Below are positions 7,454-15,168 of a stretch of 21,572 nucleotides of DNA, piece after piece. The translations under genes were made by a program, and so were the position numbers. The notes under the pieces are model-generated. The model had not been told where the DNA came from and ran no database searches. It worked only from the letters and a program-made list of their open reading frames with translations. The number at the start of each line of letters is the position of its first letter. Position 1 is the first letter of the stretch. Source of the stretch: Clostridia bacterium (GTDB lineage Bacteria; Bacillota; Clostridia; Oscillospirales; CAG-272); assembly GCA_900768535.1 (NCBI GenBank), contig CAAGDE010000097.1:1-21572 (forward strand), written 5' to 3'.

Positions 7454-8359
7454 ATGGAGCCGATTTACGAAAAAACAAAGCCGAAAGAAGACTGTATCCT
7501 GCGCATTTCCGAATTGCTTTTTGATTTTCGGAACAGTCGGCTTCCGCCATGGTATCCCATACAAAAGGGAACCCGCATCTGTTGTCATCACCATCTGCAT
7601 GAAAAAATCGAATTTTTGTTGGTAACGGAAGGGACGGTCATTTTTCAGATCAGCGGTACACCGTATGTTTGCCAGCCCGGAGATTTTCTCCTGGTAAATC
7701 CGTTTGAGCCGCACAGCGGAACCGTCTCCCCTGACTGCGACATTGCCCGGTACTATGCCTTTAATCTGGATACCAATCAGCTGAAAAAGATACCGGGTGT
7801 CCGTTTTTCGGAAATCATTGATCCGCTTCTGTCCGGAGCCGGCTCCTATCCCCATACTCTGCCTGCCTCCGATTCCGTCGGAAGGGTTATTCGGGAAGAA
7901 CTGGAAAGCGTTCTGGCAACCCGACAGGATCAAAACTCCGAGTTGTATCAGATTGCATCGGTCTGCCGTATCTTCGCCGCCCTCGGAGATCCCACCGTTT
8001 CTTCGTCCGGTGAAAGGACACGATCTCAGGACTTTGTCCGAAAATGTATTCTCTATATCCAGGGGAATGACCCGCACGACATCACTCTGGAGACGATCTC
8101 CCACAGCTTCTCTTATAATAAAGCCTATTTTACAACGCTTTTTAAGAAGCATTTCGGTCTTCCGTTCACAGATTTCCTCAACCGCTACAAAATCGAAAAT
8201 GCGCACGCACTGATTCGGGGCGGCAACCGGAACCTCTCCGAAGTCTCCCGGTCCTCGGGATTCAATTACTATGCCTATTTCTTCCGAAAGTTCAAAGAAG
8301 TCAGCGGTATGACCCCCAGCGAATATATCGATTTTTGCGACAGCCGCGAAAGAAAATAA
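7454..8359 (+). CDS. AraC-family transcriptional regulator 1
   Basis: A 301-residue regulator starting at the ATG at 7454. Residues about 40-95 form an AraC-type cupin sensing domain (RICCHHHLHEKIEFLLV, then QPGDFLLVNPFEPH), which usually binds a sugar. Residues about 194-301 hold the two helix-turn-helix motifs: LETISHSFSYNKAYFTTLFKK, then LSEVSRSSGFNYYAYFFRKFKE with the usual GMTPSEY ending. It is divergent from the SBP operon and 103 bp upstream of the GH31 gene in the same direction, with no terminator in between. ATCGTATAT boxes occur at both promoters, so it probably activates both sides. The family assignment is secure; the inducer is unknown. Confidence 0.95.
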   Translation: MEPIYEKTKPKEDCILRISELLFDFRNSRLPPWYPIQKGTRICCHHHLHEKIEFLLVTEGTVIFQISGTPYVCQPGDFLLVNPFEPHSGTVSPDCDIARYYAFNLDTNQLKKIPGVRFSEIIDPLLSGAGSYPHTLPASDSVGRVIREELESVLATRQDQNSELYQIASVCRIFAALGDPTVSSSGERTRSQDFVRKCILYIQGNDPHDITLETISHSFSYNKAYFTTLFKKHFGLPFTDFLNRYKIENAHALIRGGNRNLSEVSRSSGFNYYAYFFRKFKEVSGMTPSEYIDFCDSRERK

Positions 8360-8361
8360 AT

Positions 8362-8419
8362 ATCGTATATTACGCCATAAAAATCGTATATCGACAAGGG
8401 ACATATTTTTCTGTATAAT
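8362..8419 (+). promoter_or_regulatory. GH31 promoter with two ATCGTATAT boxes 21 bp apart
   Basis: ATCGTATAT occurs at 8362-8370 and 8383-8391, start to start 21 bp, which is two helical turns and typical of AraC-family sites. The second box touches a -35 TCGACA (8391-8396), followed 17 bp later by TATAAT (8414-8419). This geometry fits activation by a regulator contacting RNA polymerase at a one-mismatch -35 element. Confidence 0.7.
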
Positions 8420-8462
8420 AGATATGGTAACCAATTGCGTTGACAGAAAGGAATGTTCCATC

Positions 8463-10940
8463 ATGCACGCCATCTTTTCTCCTACACCGAAAAGTCCCGC
8501 CGGGCAGCAGCTCCTTTGGCGGGATTTTCGTGTTACGGTTCTGACCGACCGTCTCTTCCGTATTGAAACCGACCCTACCCACACCTTCAACGACCGCGCC
8601 ACGCAAAGCATTTGGTATCGGGATCTGCCGCCTGTATCCTTCCGTGCAGCAGAACAAAACGGCACGCTGACAGTCCGAACCGAGGCATCCGTACTGGTGC
8701 TGTCGGAAGCATCGGAACAATGCGGTATTCTGCAGAACGGAGTCCTGCACCAGTTGGATAACCGGGGCAATCTGCTTGGCACCACGCGCACACTGGATTG
8801 CTTTGACGGGGAATACAATATCCGGGACGGACATCGGCTCGCCCTTTCCGCAGGGGTTTGCTCCCGGGGCGGTGTTGCGGTGTTGGATGATACGGCATCT
8901 CTGACGCTGGATGCAGACGGCTTTCCCGATGCTGCATCTCCCGATCAGAGCGACCGTTATATTTTCGCCTACGGTCACGATTATCGGAACGCGGTTCTGG
9001 CACTCTACCGCCTGACGGGACTGCCGCCGATGCTCCCCCGCTTCGCCTTCGGAAACTGGTGGAGCCGCTTCCACGCTTATACCGACCGGGAGTACCTGCA
9101 CCTGATGGATCGGTTCGCCAAGGCGGAAATTCCACTGACGGTTGCAACGCTGGATGTCGACTGGCACTATTCCTCTCATCTCGATGAAGAGAAATGCATC
9201 ACCGCGAGCGGCAAAAACACCGCCGACCGAGGCTGTCTGGAAACGCCAGAGAACCGCAGAATCGGTTGGACAGGCTATTCGTGGAACCGTAACCTCTTCC
9301 CCGACCCGCACGCCTTTCTGCAGGCACTGCATCGGCGGGGCTTACGCGTCACGCTGAATCTGCATCCCGCATCCGGCATCCGTTATTACGAGGACGCCTA
9401 CCCCGCCATGGCGGAGGCAATGGGCGTTGATCCCAAAACAGAAGCAGCCATTCCCTTTGATGTGTCCTCCAAGCGCTTTCTGGAGGCTTACTTCCGCATC
9501 CTGCATCATCCTCTTGAGCAGGACGGCGTGGACTTCTGGTGGATCGACTGGCAACAGGGAACCGCCTCTGCCAAGGACGGGCTGGATCCCCTCTGGGCGC
9601 TCAACCATTTCCATTACCTCGACCATGCCGCGCGCCACCGCCACCCGCTGATTATGTCCCGCTATGCCGGAATCGGCTCGCACCGCTACCCCATCGGCTT
9701 CTCGGGAGACACCACCATTTCGTGGGCAACCCTGCGCCTGATGCCCTATTTCACCGCCACCGCCGCAAACTGCGGCTACAGCTGGTGGAGTCACGACATC
9801 GGCGGACACCACCTGGGAGAAAAAAACGATGAATTGTATCTGCGCTTTCTGCAGTTCGGCGTGTTCAATCCCATCAACCGGATGCACTGCACCGACTCCC
9901 CTCTTCTGACCAAGGAGCCGTGGGCTTATGAAGGCGGCATCGGTCAGCTGGCGGGAGAAGCCCTGCGCCTGCGCCACCGCATGATTCCCTTCCTCTATTC
10001 CTGCAATCACCGCACCGCAACCGAGGGACTTGCGCTCTGCGAGCCGCTTTACTACCAATACCCCGAATGCGGGGAAAGCTACCGTTACCCGAATGAATAC
10101 CGCTTCGGTCAGCAGTTTCTGGTCGCACCGGTCACCGAGCACAGCCGCAGAAACGGGTTGAGCGAAACGCCCGTCTGGTTACCGGAGGGGGTCTGGACAG
10201 ACTTCTTCACAGGGGACGTCTACCGTGTCGGCAAAGGCGGCAGGGAATTTGTCGCAATCCGCCCGGCCGACAGCATCCCCGTTTTCGCCGAAGCGGGCGC
10301 AGTGATGGTCTGCTCGGATGACCAAGGGAACACCTGCGAAAATCCGCACGCGCTTGAAATCACCGTCTGGAACGGGAACGGCGGATTCCGCCTGTATGAG
10401 GATCGCGAGGACGGCGCCGAGTGCCTGACGGTCATCGGGACATCCTGCGACGAACAGACGGGCACGCAGACCGTGACAATCCGCACCGAGGGGGACCGAA
10501 GCGTCCTCCCGACCGACCGCCGGCTGTCGCTCCGCTTCCCGAATATCATCTTCCGCCACCCCGCCGATGAATTGCTTGCCCCGCAAACGGGCAATGTGAC
10601 CGTCACGGTCGAGCGAAACGGACAGAATACCGCCTTCGAAGCAGATACCTACGCAGAAGCCACGGTCACGCTGACCGAATATGACCCTGCCGCGACCTAT
10701 ACCGTCCGCGTCACCGTTCCTGCCGTGGATATTCTGACCGAGAAGAAACGCGAGGTCATCGCAAAACTGCAAAAAACGCAGGCAACCTTCTCCGTTCGCA
10801 AAAAGATAGCAGAAAAGGTACAAGCCGCAGAGAGCATTGACCGTTTACGTAGTTGGATTCTTCTTTCCGACCTGGATAAGACAGAAAAAAAACGCCTGTG
10901 TGAAACGCTTACGGAAGATGACCCGCCAATCAGTGAGTAA
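8463..10940 (+). CDS. Glycoside hydrolase family 31 enzyme (alpha-glycosidase type)
   Basis: An 825-residue cytoplasmic enzyme with no signal peptide. I chose the ATG at 8463, with AAAGGA upstream; an in-frame ATG at 8424 is only a few bases after the -10 element. Residues 1-190 form the N-terminal beta-sandwich and about 190-500 the catalytic barrel. FWWIDWQQG carries the likely nucleophile Asp362, FSGDTTISW the likely acid/base Asp416, and WWSHDIGG at 441-448 is a family hallmark. C-terminal beta domains follow, then a charged helical tail (about 760-825) not needed by most relatives. By family it cleaves alpha-linked hexosides with retention; the exact linkage (glucose, galactose, xylose or GalNAc) cannot be read. 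It lies downstream of AraC regulator 1 and is probably controlled by it. Confidence 0.92.
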   Translation: MHAIFSPTPKSPAGQQLLWRDFRVTVLTDRLFRIETDPTHTFNDRATQSIWYRDLPPVSFRAAEQNGTLTVRTEASVLVLSEASEQCGILQNGVLHQLDNRGNLLGTTRTLDCFDGEYNIRDGHRLALSAGVCSRGGVAVLDDTASLTLDADGFPDAASPDQSDRYIFAYGHDYRNAVLALYRLTGLPPMLPRFAFGNWWSRFHAYTDREYLHLMDRFAKAEIPLTVATLDVDWHYSSHLDEEKCITASGKNTADRGCLETPENRRIGWTGYSWNRNLFPDPHAFLQALHRRGLRVTLNLHPASGIRYYEDAYPAMAEAMGVDPKTEAAIPFDVSSKRFLEAYFRILHHPLEQDGVDFWWIDWQQGTASAKDGLDPLWALNHFHYLDHAARHRHPLIMSRYAGIGSHRYPIGFSGDTTISWATLRLMPYFTATAANCGYSWWSHDIGGHHLGEKNDELYLRFLQFGVFNPINRMHCTDSPLLTKEPWAYEGGIGQLAGEALRLRHRMIPFLYSCNHRTATEGLALCEPLYYQYPECGESYRYPNEYRFGQQFLVAPVTEHSRRNGLSETPVWLPEGVWTDFFTGDVYRVGKGGREFVAIRPADSIPVFAEAGAVMVCSDDQGNTCENPHALEITVWNGNGGFRLYEDREDGAECLTVIGTSCDEQTGTQTVTIRTEGDRSVLPTDRRLSLRFPNIIFRHPADELLAPQTGNVTVTVERNGQNTAFEADTYAEATVTLTEYDPAATYTVRVTVPAVDILTEKKREVIAKLQKTQATFSVRKKIAEKVQAAESIDRLRSWILLSDLDKTEKKRLCETLTEDDPPISE

Positions 10941-11121
10941 CCTTAGTCCAAAGAATCAGAGTGATAGGAAAGCTCTCTTTTTCTCGGAAACACACTCCTT
11001 TTCAGAATTTGCGGCTATCATGGGATGCCATCCTTCGGAAATATCCGTCCTCCGATACACCTCCCCGACCCCGCAGTTTTATTTCCCGCAACCGCATATA
11101 AGCAGTTGTTTTTGTACAGTG

Positions 11122-11155
11122 AAAAGCCGCACCTCCAACGAAGTGCGGCTTTTTT
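11122..11155. terminator. Bidirectional intrinsic terminator
   Basis: An 11-bp perfect stem, AAAAGCCGCAC (11122-11132) with GTGCGGCTTTT (11143-11153), has a 10-nt loop. Its A and T flanks work on both strands. It ends the GH31 transcript (plus) and the peptide transcript (minus). The 181 bases from 10941 to 11121 hold no gene that I can see. Confidence 0.88.
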
Positions 11156-11171
11156 GATGCAATATAACTTC

Positions 11172-11318
11172 TTACAGCTGACCGGTTCCGTCTGTCCGGT
11201 CTGACCAATCGGCGGTCCAGTCGTTTCCGGTCTTTTCCACTCCGATGGAGGTAGAGATCACGTCATGATCCTGCACGGTGTTTATCTGCAGCTGCGGGCT
11301 GAAATAGGGTTTCTTCAT
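11172..11318 (-). CDS. Short MKKxYxxP-type peptide, copy 2 (48 aa)
   Basis: A 48-residue peptide starting at the ATG at 11318, with AGGAGG 8 nt upstream; a longer frame to 11363 overlaps the preceding gene and is rejected. It begins MKKPYFSPQL, has DVISTS at about 19-24, and ends in a polar, Asp/Thr/Trp-rich tail with two DW pairs. The N-terminal half follows the pattern of the peptide at 3801-3929, while the tails do not match: a conserved head with a variable tail, as in leader/core precursors. There is no cysteine and no membrane segment. It starts 13 nt after the stop of the GLUG-like secreted protein and ends just before the shared terminator, so it is the last gene of that unit. The function is unknown; no modifying enzyme or exporter is adjacent. 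Confidence 0.78.
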   Translation of the reverse strand: MKKPYFSPQLQINTVQDHDVISTSIGVEKTGNDWTADWSDRTDGTGQL

Positions 11319-11331
11319 TTCGCTTTCCTCC

Positions 11332-12843
11332 TCAGTTTTCGCTGTCAAACGCGCCGCTTGCAAGGACTTTGGCAGAAACCGGAGTTCCCGCCCACTTGGT
11401 TGCGCCCGCGTCAGTCAGATACGGTGTGATGACCAGCTCGATTTCCGAGCCGACCGGAACGTTCTTCACGCTCAGTGCAACGAGGTAGTCCGCGCCGTAC
11501 TCCCCGGCAGTTACCGTGGCATTGTTTGCGGTGATGGAGGTATAGACCGTAGCCCCCTCCCGGATCAGGTAGCTGTCGGTGCCGTTCTCCTTGATCTGAA
11601 TCAGAAATCCGGCTTTTTCGAATGCGCCGAGCTGTTCCCCGGTCAGCCGGATCGCCGCCACGAACCGCAGGGACTGCGCCGTATAAGCGCCATTCCCGTC
11701 ACCGGTGGTATAGGTTGCGTCACTGCGCTGAACGCCGACCACACGGATCGCATTGGCTCTCAGCATTCCCGACACCGCCGTCGGAATCACGCCGCCGGCA
11801 AAGACAGAGTAGGTGAAGTCGGCATTTGTTTTTGCAAGCCAGCTTTGCGTGGATTGATAATCGTAGAACTTTCCGGCAGTTTTTGCCGCTTCGGTCGAAT
11901 CATATTTGCCCCAAACGATATGCACATTTCCGGCGCCGTTCATTTTATCATTTTCCACGACAGGTCCGGTTTCGATCTGCACTGTGTTTCCATCGTTCGT
12001 TACTGCCTTCGGGAGAGCGGTTCCAAGCAGGGCGATGTTATCAAGCGAGGTTGCCGATTTCCAGTTCATGTTATAAAGGAGCTGGGTAATTCTTGCACCC
12101 GGCGTGGTTGACAGGGTGCCGTCCGGCTTAATGCCGCCGATATTTCCGGCATAAACAATATTTTTCATCGCTGCCACATTGTCCTCAAGGTAAAAGGCAA
12201 CACCGGAAAGCTTTTCCTGGCTCCAGCCCTTATAAACGACATCCAAATCGAGCCAAAGATTCTCCAGCGTCATATACTGTCCGCTTCCGTTCATCGTGTG
12301 CACGATTCCCGCAATCTGACAGTCCTTCGGAAGAGAATCCCCACCCGAAGCCGTTCCGGCAAGGACGATGCTGTTTTCAATGATCAGATTCTTCAGCGTG
12401 CCGCCCTGTTCAAATCTGGTAAAGAGCGCCAGTTTGCCGCCGGATTCCAGGTTTTCCTGAAGGTAAATGCCCCGCAGCACATGACCGCCGCCGTCCAGTG
12501 TTCCCTTCCACAGCGGAATTTTCGTCCAGACATTTGCGGGCTTGGTCGGAAATGCATAGTGCGACTCGTCAAGCTGCGTCAGTCCGACCGTTGCACCCGG
12601 ATTGAGATCAATATCTTCGGTCAAACGAACGGTTTTTCCTGCAAAATCGTTGTTCTGCGCCAGCTGCAAAAATCCGAGCACTTCGGCGGCGGTGCGCAGT
12701 TCGAACTCGGTTTTTTCTGCGGAATACCACGTGATGTCAGGGGAAATGGCTCCGGCTGGGTCGGATCCCTCCGCCACGGTCGGGACTGCGGCAAGCGCAA
12801 ACAGCAGCATTGCCGCAAGCATCAGGGATAACAGTCGCTTCAT
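11332..12843 (-). CDS. Secreted GLUG/beta-helix-like protein with C-terminal RF(L/V)-type domain
   Basis: A 503-residue exported protein; the ATG at 12843 has AAGGAG 7 nt upstream. Residues 1-24 form a signal peptide without a lipobox. Residues about 40-160 follow the style of GLUG-repeat surface proteins: a FLQLAQNNDFAGKTVRLTEDIDL strand, WKGTLDGGGHVLRGI, then LFTRFEQGGTLKNLIIENS, which reads as beta-helix rungs. More degenerate rungs continue to about 280. Residues about 360-495 are the domain shared with the protein at 1683-2867 (SLRFVAAI, AGFLI, ATVYTSI, AGEYGADYLVALSVKNVP, TPYLTD). No catalytic residues stand out, so a surface adhesin or glycan-binding role is a guess. It is followed by the short peptide gene. 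Its promoter belongs to the second box set (12906-12945). Confidence 0.85.
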   Translation of the reverse strand: MKRLLSLMLAAMLLFALAAVPTVAEGSDPAGAISPDITWYSAEKTEFELRTAAEVLGFLQLAQNNDFAGKTVRLTEDIDLNPGATVGLTQLDESHYAFPTKPANVWTKIPLWKGTLDGGGHVLRGIYLQENLESGGKLALFTRFEQGGTLKNLIIENSIVLAGTASGGDSLPKDCQIAGIVHTMNGSGQYMTLENLWLDLDVVYKGWSQEKLSGVAFYLEDNVAAMKNIVYAGNIGGIKPDGTLSTTPGARITQLLYNMNWKSATSLDNIALLGTALPKAVTNDGNTVQIETGPVVENDKMNGAGNVHIVWGKYDSTEAAKTAGKFYDYQSTQSWLAKTNADFTYSVFAGGVIPTAVSGMLRANAIRVVGVQRSDATYTTGDGNGAYTAQSLRFVAAIRLTGEQLGAFEKAGFLIQIKENGTDSYLIREGATVYTSITANNATVTAGEYGADYLVALSVKNVPVGSEIELVITPYLTDAGATKWAGTPVSAKVLASGAFDSEN

Positions 12844-12905
12844 GTTGTTTCTCCTTTTCGGAATTTATTTTCAGCCCCCGGAGACATTGCCCGGCGGATG
12901 AATTC

Positions 12906-12945
12906 ATGATACCATATGTCGCAAGAAATTGCTATGAGTTTTTTG
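12906..12945 (-). promoter_or_regulatory. Promoter of GLUG-like protein unit, CAAAAAA-type
   Basis: On the minus strand: CAAAAAA (12939-12945), 6 bp, GCAATTTC (12925-12932), 13 bp, then the -10 TATCAT (12906-12911). The hexamer at -35 is a poor TAGCAA. The same order and spacing occur at 17393-17432 and 19954-19993, which argues for a shared activator or upstream element. Confidence 0.65.
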
Positions 12946-12986
12946 CACGGATTTTTTAACCTTTTTGCATTATGACATTTCTGCAC

Positions 12987-13005
12987 AAACCGGTCGATCC
13001 GGTTT
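12987..13005 (-). other. Small hairpin after the GH2 gene
   Basis: AAACCGG (12987-12993) and CCGGTTT (12999-13005) form a 7-bp stem with a TCGAT loop, 3 bp after the GH2 stop. No T-run follows on the transcript strand, so it is at best a weak terminator or an mRNA end-protecting stem. Confidence 0.45.
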
Positions 13006-13008
13006 TAG

Positions 13009-15165
13009 TCATTTTGCCGGCTCCGCATCGCGATTCAGCACTTTTTTCCAGGGCTTTCCGGAGGAGGCTTTATACCGCAGCTCGTAGGCATTGGAGTACC
13101 CCTCCGGGCTTTCGAGCGTCAGAATGACCCACTCCGCATCGGTTTTCGGAAGCACGGTCCGGACCGTGTTCCCGCGCGTGTTTCCGTTTGCGGGTGCAGA
13201 GGTCTCCCAGGTTTCCAGAGTCTTTTGCCAGTCCCCGACCGAAACCGTTACGGTTACGCGCCCGCTCTGTTCTTCGGGCGTGTCGTTGTGGAACCACAGC
13301 TCCGCTTCAAACGTTTCGCCGCCGCGCCAGCGGTATTTGGCAATCCTTGCCGTAAACAGCACCGGGTTCAGCGCACGCCGCACCGCTCCGTAGGCGGGCT
13401 TCGGCTTTGCCGGGTACGCTATCAGGCTGTTGTTTGCCGCCGTCATCCACGGCTCGTTGAAGCACCAGTTCAGGCACATGGAGCAGTGCTTCCATTGCCG
13501 CCGCGCCTCTTCGAAAATCGCCTGACAGCCCGCGCACTGGAGGCGGTCGGACTGTGCAATCAGCTCTTCCAGGGTATCGGCTTTGCCGAAGTATTCCTCC
13601 AGCGTCGGCAGACAGAGCCAGGTATCCGCCCCCCACGCGCCAAACCCGTGATGAACCGTCCATGCGGGCGTTTCGCGCGGCGGGAACCGCTCCGCCTCCG
13701 GAATCGCGCGCCGCAGATTCTCCACTGGGGAGACGGACGGAACGCCGAACTCCGTATAGGCGGTCATGCGGCTGTTCTGAAACACCGCGAACACCTCGCC
13801 GCCCCCGTCGGGATCGTTGAACCGGTAGCCGCCGTGCCCCATCCCCGTGAGCGGAGAGGTCGGCAGGAACGGGCGGTCAATATCCAATTCGTAGCACAGC
13901 TTGTTCAGCAGGCGCAGGGCATGGGACTGATCGTCCATTCCCGACCAGGAATTGAACAGCTCGTTCCCGCCGCACCAGAACGCCAGGCAGGGATGCGCGC
14001 GCAGGCGCAGGATGACCGCGGTCGCCTCACGCTCCAGTACCCGCAGATAATGCGCCCCATCGCGGTAATCGTTGCAGGCAAGCATGAATTCCTGCCAGAC
14101 CAGGATGCCGAGACGGTCGCAGAGCTCATAAAAGCAGTCCTTTGCCGGTCCCGCACCGCCCCAAACGCGCAGAATATTCATGTTTGCGTCCCGCACCAGC
14201 GTCAGGAGCGTTTCGTACCGTGCGGAATCCACCGCGCCGGGGAACAGATCCGGGTTGACCCAGTTGGAGCCCTTTGCCATGATCCGCCTTCCGTTCAGCT
14301 CAACCGTTGCGGGGGCATCGTAGCGCGATTTCGGGAACTGCTTCGGATCCCCTGCCCCGATGTTGCGCACCAGCCGCAGGCGCCGGAAGCCGACCGTCCC
14401 CGTGCGAACGTCTCCCGCACTGCGGATCTCCCAGCGGTAAAGCGCCGCCTCGCCCTGCCCGTTGCACCACCACAGCCGCGGGTGCTCCACGGTTACGTCA
14501 AGCGCGTCTCCGCGCCAGATCTCTTTTCCGTCCGGGTCAAACAGCGCCGTTTCGCAGGGACCGGAGCAGGCAAAAGCGAAGTGCACCGTCCCCTCTTCCA
14601 GCATCTCGTCCAGCTCTGCGCGCACCTCCGCGCCGCATATCGTGCAGGCGTTCCGCGTTTCGATGTACGCCGCCTCCCACATTCCCGACACCAGCAGGCG
14701 CGGGTTCCAGTCCCAGCCGTAGCAGACGGGCGGCTTGCAGCATTCTGCCGCCTCGTCCCGCGTGCCGGGCTCTCCCCGTCCGCTTTTGGGATGCGGAAGA
14801 ATCCGCACCGTCAGCCGGTCGTTCTCCCCGCGCAGACGGTCGGTCAGGTCGGTTTCCGTGATGCGGTACATCCCCTCGCAGGCGTCCAGCAGCGCTCCGT
14901 TCAGCCGGATCTCATAGCGGTAATCGATCCCGCGGCTGACGAACACGACCCGCTCCCCCGGCGCCCGCTCGTAGCGGAGGACTGCGGAATATTCCCACGT
15001 GTCATCCTCCAGCGCCTCATACGCGCGGCAGTTGTCCGCATACTGCACGTCTCCCCAGCCCTTTGCCGCCGCATAGTCCTGCTGGATGCACCCCGGAACC
15101 GATACCGGAAAGACACCGTCCTGCCTGGTCAGGTTCTGCCCCTGCCAGCTTTGCTCAAATCTCAT
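13009..15165 (-). CDS. Glycoside hydrolase family 2, beta-mannosidase-like
   Basis: A 718-residue enzyme without a signal peptide, so probably cytoplasmic. The order is an N-terminal jelly roll (1-170, with the YGWDWNPRL segment typical of beta-mannosidases), an immunoglobulin-like domain (about 171-270), then the catalytic barrel (about 285-600). It has the acid/base in WCGGNEL (Glu402) and the nucleophile in TEFG (Glu472). A short C-terminal beta domain follows. It is shorter than typical 800-900 residue bacterial beta-mannosidases. It should release terminal beta-mannose, or a related beta-hexose, from imported oligosaccharides. The ATG at 15165 lies 3 bases after the stop of the MBL lipoprotein gene, with only a weak GGCGGA site, so the two are coupled. 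Confidence 0.9.
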   Translation of the reverse strand: MRFEQSWQGQNLTRQDGVFPVSVPGCIQQDYAAAKGWGDVQYADNCRAYEALEDDTWEYSAVLRYERAPGERVVFVSRGIDYRYEIRLNGALLDACEGMYRITETDLTDRLRGENDRLTVRILPHPKSGRGEPGTRDEAAECCKPPVCYGWDWNPRLLVSGMWEAAYIETRNACTICGAEVRAELDEMLEEGTVHFAFACSGPCETALFDPDGKEIWRGDALDVTVEHPRLWWCNGQGEAALYRWEIRSAGDVRTGTVGFRRLRLVRNIGAGDPKQFPKSRYDAPATVELNGRRIMAKGSNWVNPDLFPGAVDSARYETLLTLVRDANMNILRVWGGAGPAKDCFYELCDRLGILVWQEFMLACNDYRDGAHYLRVLEREATAVILRLRAHPCLAFWCGGNELFNSWSGMDDQSHALRLLNKLCYELDIDRPFLPTSPLTGMGHGGYRFNDPDGGGEVFAVFQNSRMTAYTEFGVPSVSPVENLRRAIPEAERFPPRETPAWTVHHGFGAWGADTWLCLPTLEEYFGKADTLEELIAQSDRLQCAGCQAIFEEARRQWKHCSMCLNWCFNEPWMTAANNSLIAYPAKPKPAYGAVRRALNPVLFTARIAKYRWRGGETFEAELWFHNDTPEEQSGRVTVTVSVGDWQKTLETWETSAPANGNTRGNTVRTVLPKTDAEWVILTLESPEGYSNAYELRYKASSGKPWKKVLNRDAEPAK

Positions 15166-15168
15166 GGT

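Noticed and set aside
7277..8818. A 513-codon minus-strand frame across AraC regulator 1 and the start of GH31
   Set aside because: It crosses two plus-strand genes and their promoter and has no motif or ribosome site; it is a shadow frame.
3801..11318. A standard RiPP (lanthipeptide, thiopeptide or radical-SAM) cluster built on the short peptides
   Set aside because: Neither peptide has cysteine and there is no cyclase, radical-SAM enzyme, protease or exporter gene in the window. The precursor idea stays only as one option.
12987..13005. Intrinsic terminator after GH2
   Set aside because: The stem is only 7 bp and no T-run follows on the transcript strand, so I list it only as a hairpin.
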